Below are positions 6,699 to 9,874 of a stretch of 9,874 nucleotides of DNA, in pieces. The notes beneath the pieces are model-generated. The model saw only the letters and a program-made list of their open reading frames with translations. It searched no databases and was not told the DNA's origin. The stretch spans positions 1 to 9,874 of the forward strand of contig JAJYJR010000179.1 in NCBI GenBank assembly GCA_021789355.1, written 5' to 3'. This stretch comes from Chloroflexota bacterium. GTDB lineage: Bacteria; Chloroflexota; Limnocylindria; Limnocylindrales; CSP1-4. The position numbers and the translations under genes were made by a program. Position 1 is the first letter of the stretch. Each line of letters opens with the position of its first letter.

Positions 6699-6928
6699 TG
6701 TTCGGGTACGGCTACGGCGGGCCCGGCGGCTGGCTGTGGATGCTGGGCGGGCTCGTCGTGATGGTCGGGATCGTGCTCCTCGTCGTCTGGGCGTTCGGGG
6801 GCGCCATGCGCACCAGTCGCGACGACGGCCGCCCGACCCCGCTCGAGATCCTGCGCGAGCGCTACGCCCGTGGCGAGATCACGCAGGAGGAGTTCGAGCA
6901 GGCCAGGCAGATCCTGGAGCGCCGCTGA
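6695..6928 (+). CDS. SHOCT-domain small membrane protein (copy 2)
   Basis: 77 residues: a Gly/Tyr-rich N-terminus (FGYGYGGPGGWLWM), one membrane helix (about 13-36), a polar linker, and a SHOCT motif (about 49-75) with EILRERYARGEIT and EFEQARQILERR. The SHOCT part is close to copy 1 at 2466-2696 (ILR-RYA-G-ITQ-EFEQAR shared), while the membrane part differs, so these are diverged paralogues or two members of one family recruited to the locus. It overlaps copB by ATGA and the next gene by TGATG, so it is translated as part of the same message. Its molecular role is not known. Confidence 0.91.
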   Translation: MMFGYGYGGPGGWLWMLGGLVVMVGIVLLVVWAFGGAMRTSRDDGRPTPLEILRERYARGEITQEEFEQARQILERR

Positions 6929-7617
6929 TGCGCGGGCGCAGGATCGGGGTCGCGGGCGCCGCCCTGGTCGTCCTGGGGATCATCCTCATGGCCGTCGCCG
7001 CCGTTGCCGGGGGGACGGGCCCCGGCTGGTTCGGAGCCCAGGGCGCGGCCGGTGGCTCCGGTGTTGGAGGCGGCGCTCCCGGTTGGGGGATCGGCGGGAT
7101 GGGGCCGGGCATGATGGGCGTCGGCGGTGGGACCGGTGTCGCGGGTCAGCCGGTCGCATCCGACGAGGCCGCCTCGCTCGGGGCAGCCGTGCCCGCCGGC
7201 GCCACGCTCGACCGGTCCTCGAACACCATCACCTTCACCGGCACGACGGTGGCGCTGACGGTCCTGGCGAGTCCATCCGACGGCCCGGACGAGACCTTCC
7301 GGATAGGCGGGCTGACCAACCCGACGCTGGTGATGCCGCGCGGGGCAGAGGTGACCCTGCGGCTCATCAACGCCGACTTCGGCATGGTCCACAACTGGCT
7401 CATCACGGACGCGCAGCCGCCCTTCCCCTCCGTGGTCATGATGGCCGGGCCCGTCGTGTTCGGGGCCGTCACGCCGGTCCTCGCCGAGGCCGGCTCGTCG
7501 GGCATGCCCTCGGCGACGCTGACATTCACGGCGTCCGTGTCCGGTCGCTACACCTACCTGTGCGCGGTCCCTGGCCACGCGCAGGAGGGGATGTACGGCG
7601 CGCTGGTGGTGGCGTGA
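6928..7617 (+). CDS. membrane-anchored blue (type 1) copper protein with Met-rich linker
   Basis: 229 residues. The N-terminal segment (about 6-27) is a signal or anchor helix, followed by a Gly-rich flexible linker (about 28-75) containing GGMGPGMMG (57-65), then a cupredoxin domain (about 85-229). The type 1 copper ligands are plain: H155 in FGMVHNWLIT, then C212, H217 and M222 in LCAVPGHAQEGMYG, giving Cys-x4-His-x4-Met. This fits a plastocyanin/rusticyanin/sulfocyanin-like redox protein outside the membrane, taking part in electron transfer or copper storage. The start at ATG 6928 shares a base with the SHOCT stop and has GGAG (6916-6919) 8 bases upstream; the frame itself is open from 6736, but that part overlaps the SHOCT gene. 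It is the last gene of the run, followed by a convergent gap. Confidence 0.92.
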   Translation: MRGRRIGVAGAALVVLGIILMAVAAVAGGTGPGWFGAQGAAGGSGVGGGAPGWGIGGMGPGMMGVGGGTGVAGQPVASDEAASLGAAVPAGATLDRSSNTITFTGTTVALTVLASPSDGPDETFRIGGLTNPTLVMPRGAEVTLRLINADFGMVHNWLITDAQPPFPSVVMMAGPVVFGAVTPVLAEAGSSGMPSATLTFTASVSGRYTYLCAVPGHAQEGMYGALVVA

Positions 7618-7722
7618 CGCGGGCATCGTGACGCCGGCTCGCCGGCGCCGGTGCACCGGTCGACGACCGCGTACTGCCACGCCCGTCGGGTTCGCGCGGC
7701 CTCCGTCCGGTGCGGATCGCCG
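7618..7722. other. convergent intergenic gap
   Basis: 105 bp between the blue-copper gene and the minus-strand membrane protein, where two transcripts meet. It carries two adjacent GC-rich inverted repeats near 7632-7659 and otherwise nothing I recognise. No tRNA-like or coding signal is seen. Confidence 0.5.
7632..7659. terminator. possible bidirectional terminator hairpins
   Basis: CGCCGGCTCGCCGGCG (7632-7647) can form a tight GC stem, and CCGGTGCACCGG (7648-7659) is a perfect 12-bp palindrome immediately next to it. Both lie at the meeting point of two converging units. Neither is followed by a T-tract on either strand, so intrinsic termination is uncertain. Confidence 0.35.
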
Positions 7723-8034
7723 TCAGGTCGCGCGTGAGTTCTGCGTCCGGCGCCGCCACCGTCGAAGCGCCACGGCGGACCAGATGAGCTCGACGACGCC
7801 AAAGGGCCACGCGCCCTGGAGGAAGCCGTAGATCGAGGACGCGACGCAGGCCCCGGCGAATGCCAGGACGCACGCGGCGGAGCGGTCCTCCAGCGCATAG
7901 AAGAGCAGCATCGCGCCGACCGCCAGGGCCCCAAACGCGGTCAGAGGACTCACGGCCGCAGGATAGGCGTTGTCACCAAGGTCGTCTTGCGCAGGGTCCG
8001 CCCGGTCCGCCAGGATCACCTGCGCCGACACCAT
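7723..8034 (-). CDS. small membrane protein of unknown function
   Basis: 103 residues with a polar, acidic N-terminus (about 1-28) and three hydrophobic segments (about 30-48, 53-72, 77-91), ending in a basic tail (RRWRRR). The regular pattern SPLTAFGALAVGAMLLFYALE ... YGFLQGAWPFGVVELIW looks like a real small membrane family, with the final segment's GxWPFGVVE-W pattern conserved-looking, but I cannot name a function. The frame stays open upstream to 8493, overlapping the MFS gene, but the residues there are Arg/Ser/Pro-rich shadow; ATG 8034 is the first sensible start. No Shine-Dalgarno is obvious. It lies 67 bp after the MFS stop and may share its message. Confidence 0.72.
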   Translation of the reverse strand: MVSAQVILADRADPAQDDLGDNAYPAAVSPLTAFGALAVGAMLLFYALEDRSAACVLAFAGACVASSIYGFLQGAWPFGVVELIWSAVALRRWRRRTQNSRAT

Positions 8035-8101
8035 GGGCGGAAGCTGCTCGTCGCCAGGGATGCGCGCTCGCCGCAAGTGCCGAGTGACCGGGCCGAGCAG
8101 T

Positions 8102-9451
8102 TCACCTTCCGGGCCACCGCACTCTCGAAGCCGACGATCCGCCTGGGCTGCGCGCCTGCCGCGGGCGAGGCTCGTCCAGCCGGAGCGCCGCGACACCGCC
8201 CGCCGCCACCGCCAGGAAGGCCACGACGCCGATCGCCACCTGGTACCCAAGCGCATCGGCGACGAGGCCGGCGACGAGCGCACCCACCGCGAACCCCAGG
8301 TCGCGCCAGAAGCGGTACACGCCGAGGGCCGAGGCGCGCCAGGCCGGGTGCGCCACGTCGCCCACCGCGGCGATGAGCGTCGGGTACACCATCGCCGTCC
8401 CGGCGCCCAGGAGGGCCGCCGCGCCCAGCCACGCCGGGAATCCTCGGACCGCGGCGATTGCTGCGATCGCAACCCCCTGCACGACCATGCCACCCACGAT
8501 CAGCGGCTTGCGTCCCAGGCGATCGGACAGCGGCCCGGTCGCCAGCTGCCCGAGGCCCCACACGGCCGGATAGGTCGCGGCGAGGATCCCGATCTGGCCG
8601 ACCGGGAGCCCGGCTGCCGCGTAGAAGAGGGGCAGCAGGCCCCAGGCCATGCCGTCCTTCAGGTTCGTCACGAGGCCGGCGAGGCTCGCGGCCGAGAGGG
8701 TGCGCTCCCGGAGGCTGACCAGGACGACCAGCGCACGCAGCGGGAGGTGGTCGCCGTCTGCTCCGGTCGTGGCGGTCCGTTCGCGTCCCTCGTGCCGGGC
8801 GTGGCCGCGGGTCTCGCGCACCACCAGGGTTGAGAGGGAAAGCCCGAGCGCGACGTAGGCGATCCCCAGGAAGAAAGGGGCCGGGCGCAGCCCCGCCTCC
8901 TGGGCGATGAACCCGGTCGCGAGGGCGGTCAGCGCCACCCCGCTGTACCCGGCCCACTCGTTCAAGCCGACGGCCAGGCCCCGCCGCGCGGGCCCCGCCA
9001 GGTCGACCATCGCGTTCACCAGGTTGGTCCAGGCAAGCCCCTGGTTCAATGCCAGCAGGACGTTGGCGACGATCACCCAGCCCCAGTTGGGCGCCCAGAT
9101 GAGCAGCAGCGGCACCGGCAATCCCGCCAGCCAGCCCGCCACCAGCAGCGGCTGGCGCCCGACCCGGTCGGCCAGCGCCCCTGCGGCGAGGTTGGTGATC
9201 GACTTCACGACCCCGAAGGCCAGGATGAAGGTGAGCGCCGAGGCGGCCGCCCCGAGCCCGAAGATCCGCATGGCGATGAGGGGCAGGACCGTCCGCTCCT
9301 GGCCCAGCACGCCACCGACCAGCGCCTGGACCGCGACCAGCAGGATGAACTGGCCCGCGTTGGCGCGCAGCCCGAGCCGAAGCGCGGTGACCGGCGCCCC
9401 GGGCGGTGCGCCGCCGCCGGGGGCAGTCACGCTGGGTGCGGGCCGGTTCAC
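8102..9451 (-). CDS. major facilitator superfamily transporter
   Basis: 449 residues with about twelve hydrophobic segments in two halves separated by a charged cytoplasmic loop (about 212-248). The MFS motif A appears in each half between helices 2 and 3: GALADRVGRQP (91-101) and GPLSDRLGRKP (305-315). The N-terminus (1-30) and C-terminus (about 427-449) are polar and Pro/Ser/Arg-rich. The start is GTG at 9451, overlapping the stop of the upstream rhodanese frame in GTGA, which implies translational coupling. No strong ribosome site is seen. The substrate cannot be told from sequence; pairing with a rhodanese-type protein hints at a sulfur or small-molecule stress link, which is weak. It transcribes toward the copper run and is probably not part of it. 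Confidence 0.92.
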   Translation of the reverse strand: MNRPAPSVTAPGGGAPPGAPVTALRLGLRANAGQFILLVAVQALVGGVLGQERTVLPLIAMRIFGLGAAASALTFILAFGVVKSITNLAAGALADRVGRQPLLVAGWLAGLPVPLLLIWAPNWGWVIVANVLLALNQGLAWTNLVNAMVDLAGPARRGLAVGLNEWAGYSGVALTALATGFIAQEAGLRPAPFFLGIAYVALGLSLSTLVVRETRGHARHEGRERTATTGADGDHLPLRALVVLVSLRERTLSAASLAGLVTNLKDGMAWGLLPLFYAAAGLPVGQIGILAATYPAVWGLGQLATGPLSDRLGRKPLIVGGMVVQGVAIAAIAAVRGFPAWLGAAALLGAGTAMVYPTLIAAVGDVAHPAWRASALGVYRFWRDLGFAVGALVAGLVADALGYQVAIGVVAFLAVAAGGVAALRLDEPRPRQARSPGGSSASRVRWPGR

Positions 9452-9874
9452 GCGCCGGTCTCGAGCCGCCGCACGGTCGCGGCCGCCCAGTCGTCGGGGC
9501 CGCCGAGGAACACGGCCGCGACCCGTCCGTCCCTCTCCATGAGGCTCGCCGCGTTCATGCTATGAGGCTCGCCGCGCCCGTTGCCCTCTCGCAATGCCCG
9601 CACATGAGGGTCGCCCCGTCGGGCACCTCCCGATTCGGGGGCCAGCCAGCGCGCCGAGTTCGAGATGGCACGCGCCAGGTGGGTGGCCGGAGCGATACTC
9701 CGCGGTCTGGCGCACGTCGACGGGCGGCCCCGGCGCGGACCCCGCGCGCCGACCAGCCGCGTGCTCGTGAGCACCCGGCCCGCCGCCCGCCAGGCGGCGA
9801 TCCCGCCGGCCAGCTCCCCCGCCAGGCGCTCGTAGCCGATGCCGAGCGCCTGGCGCACGAGGTCGGCGCGGTCC
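9448..9874 (-). pseudogene. rhodanese-domain protein, frameshifted, 5' part outside window
   Basis: The minus frame is open from the right edge (DRADLVRQALGIGYERLAG, then GGIAAWRAAGR) to the TGA at 9448-9450, but its middle is unlike any domain. Reading the other two minus frames restores a rhodanese domain: PPVDVRQTAEYRSGH and CHLELGALAG (about 9735-9640) in one, and VPDGATLMCGHCERATGAASL (about 9625-9565) in another, then LMERDGRVAAVFLGGPDDW in the first frame again. The CGHCER segment (codons 9602-9585) is a rhodanese CxxxxR active-site loop. Apparent 1-nt losses fall near base runs at 9740-9743 and 9637-9641, and a 23-bp insertion at about 9539-9576 gives the third shift. The GIGYERLAGELAGGIAAW segment recalls the link between a metallo-beta-lactamase-fold hydrolase and its rhodanese domain. 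Either a decaying gene or consensus errors. Confidence 0.75.
9539..9576. repeat. 23-bp-period direct repeat inside the rhodanese gene
   Basis: ATGAGGCTCGCCGCG occurs at 9539-9553 and again at 9562-9576, separated by TTCATGCT. Removing one 23-base period rejoins GAASL to MERDGRVAAV in a single frame, so the extra 23 bases look like a recent insertion or duplication and explain one frameshift. Confidence 0.85.

Noticed and set aside
8035..8493. Extension of the small minus-strand membrane protein upstream into the MFS gene
   Set aside because: This part is an Arg/Ser/Trp-rich out-of-frame reading of the MFS coding sequence.
1..9874. CRISPR array, tRNA, rRNA or insertion sequence
   Set aside because: No spaced repeat array, cloverleaf or rRNA core, and no transposase motifs or terminal inverted repeats were seen.

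Overview
The window is GC-rich bacterial chromosome (about 70% G+C by eye). Codon third positions are almost always G or C, and genes are packed with 1- to 4-base start/stop overlaps. Composition and gene content (SHOCT-domain small membrane proteins, cupredoxins, a CPH-type P-ATPase) fit a high-GC Gram-positive-like or Chloroflexota lineage. I cannot fix the taxon from sequence alone.

Layout, left to right. (1) Positions 1-432 hold the 3' part of upp (uracil phosphoribosyltransferase), which enters from outside the window. (2) 560-2358 is a coupled two-component system: an OmpR/PhoB-family response regulator and a HAMP-containing histidine kinase with a short Met/His-rich extracytoplasmic loop. 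(3) 2359-2465 is a compact regulatory gap with TGACC repeats in 11-bp register and a possible -10 element. (4) 2466-7617 is a same-strand run of seven genes that I read as a copper-handling operon: SHOCT membrane protein 1; a small secreted Met/Gly-rich protein; a membrane-anchored cupredoxin with a Cys-rich CuA-like loop; a CcdA/DsbD-type membrane thiol transporter; a CopB-type (CPH motif) copper P1B-ATPase with a His-rich N-terminus; SHOCT membrane protein 2; and an anchored blue-copper protein with a Met-rich linker. A CsoR-like near-palindrome lies just before the ATPase start. (5) 7618-7722 is the convergent gap, with two GC-rich inverted repeats. (6) 7723-9874 is a minus-strand unit reading leftward: a frameshifted rhodanese-domain protein that continues past the right edge, an MFS transporter coupled to it by a GTGA overlap, and a small membrane protein of unknown function.

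How it may work (inference): the sensor kinase may detect a metal, probably copper, through its Met/His loop. The regulator would then bind the 11-bp repeats and activate the downstream run. CopB would export copper, while the cupredoxins and the Met-rich protein bind or relay it outside the membrane. The CcdA-like protein could keep the Cys-rich cupredoxin site reduced for metallation. A second, CsoR-type input may adjust copB alone. No csoR gene is visible here. The most notable points are the twofold SHOCT plus Met-rich/cupredoxin arrangement around ccdA-copB, the two candidate operators, and the rhodanese gene broken by two apparent 1-nt losses plus a 23-bp insertion that together restore the frame.
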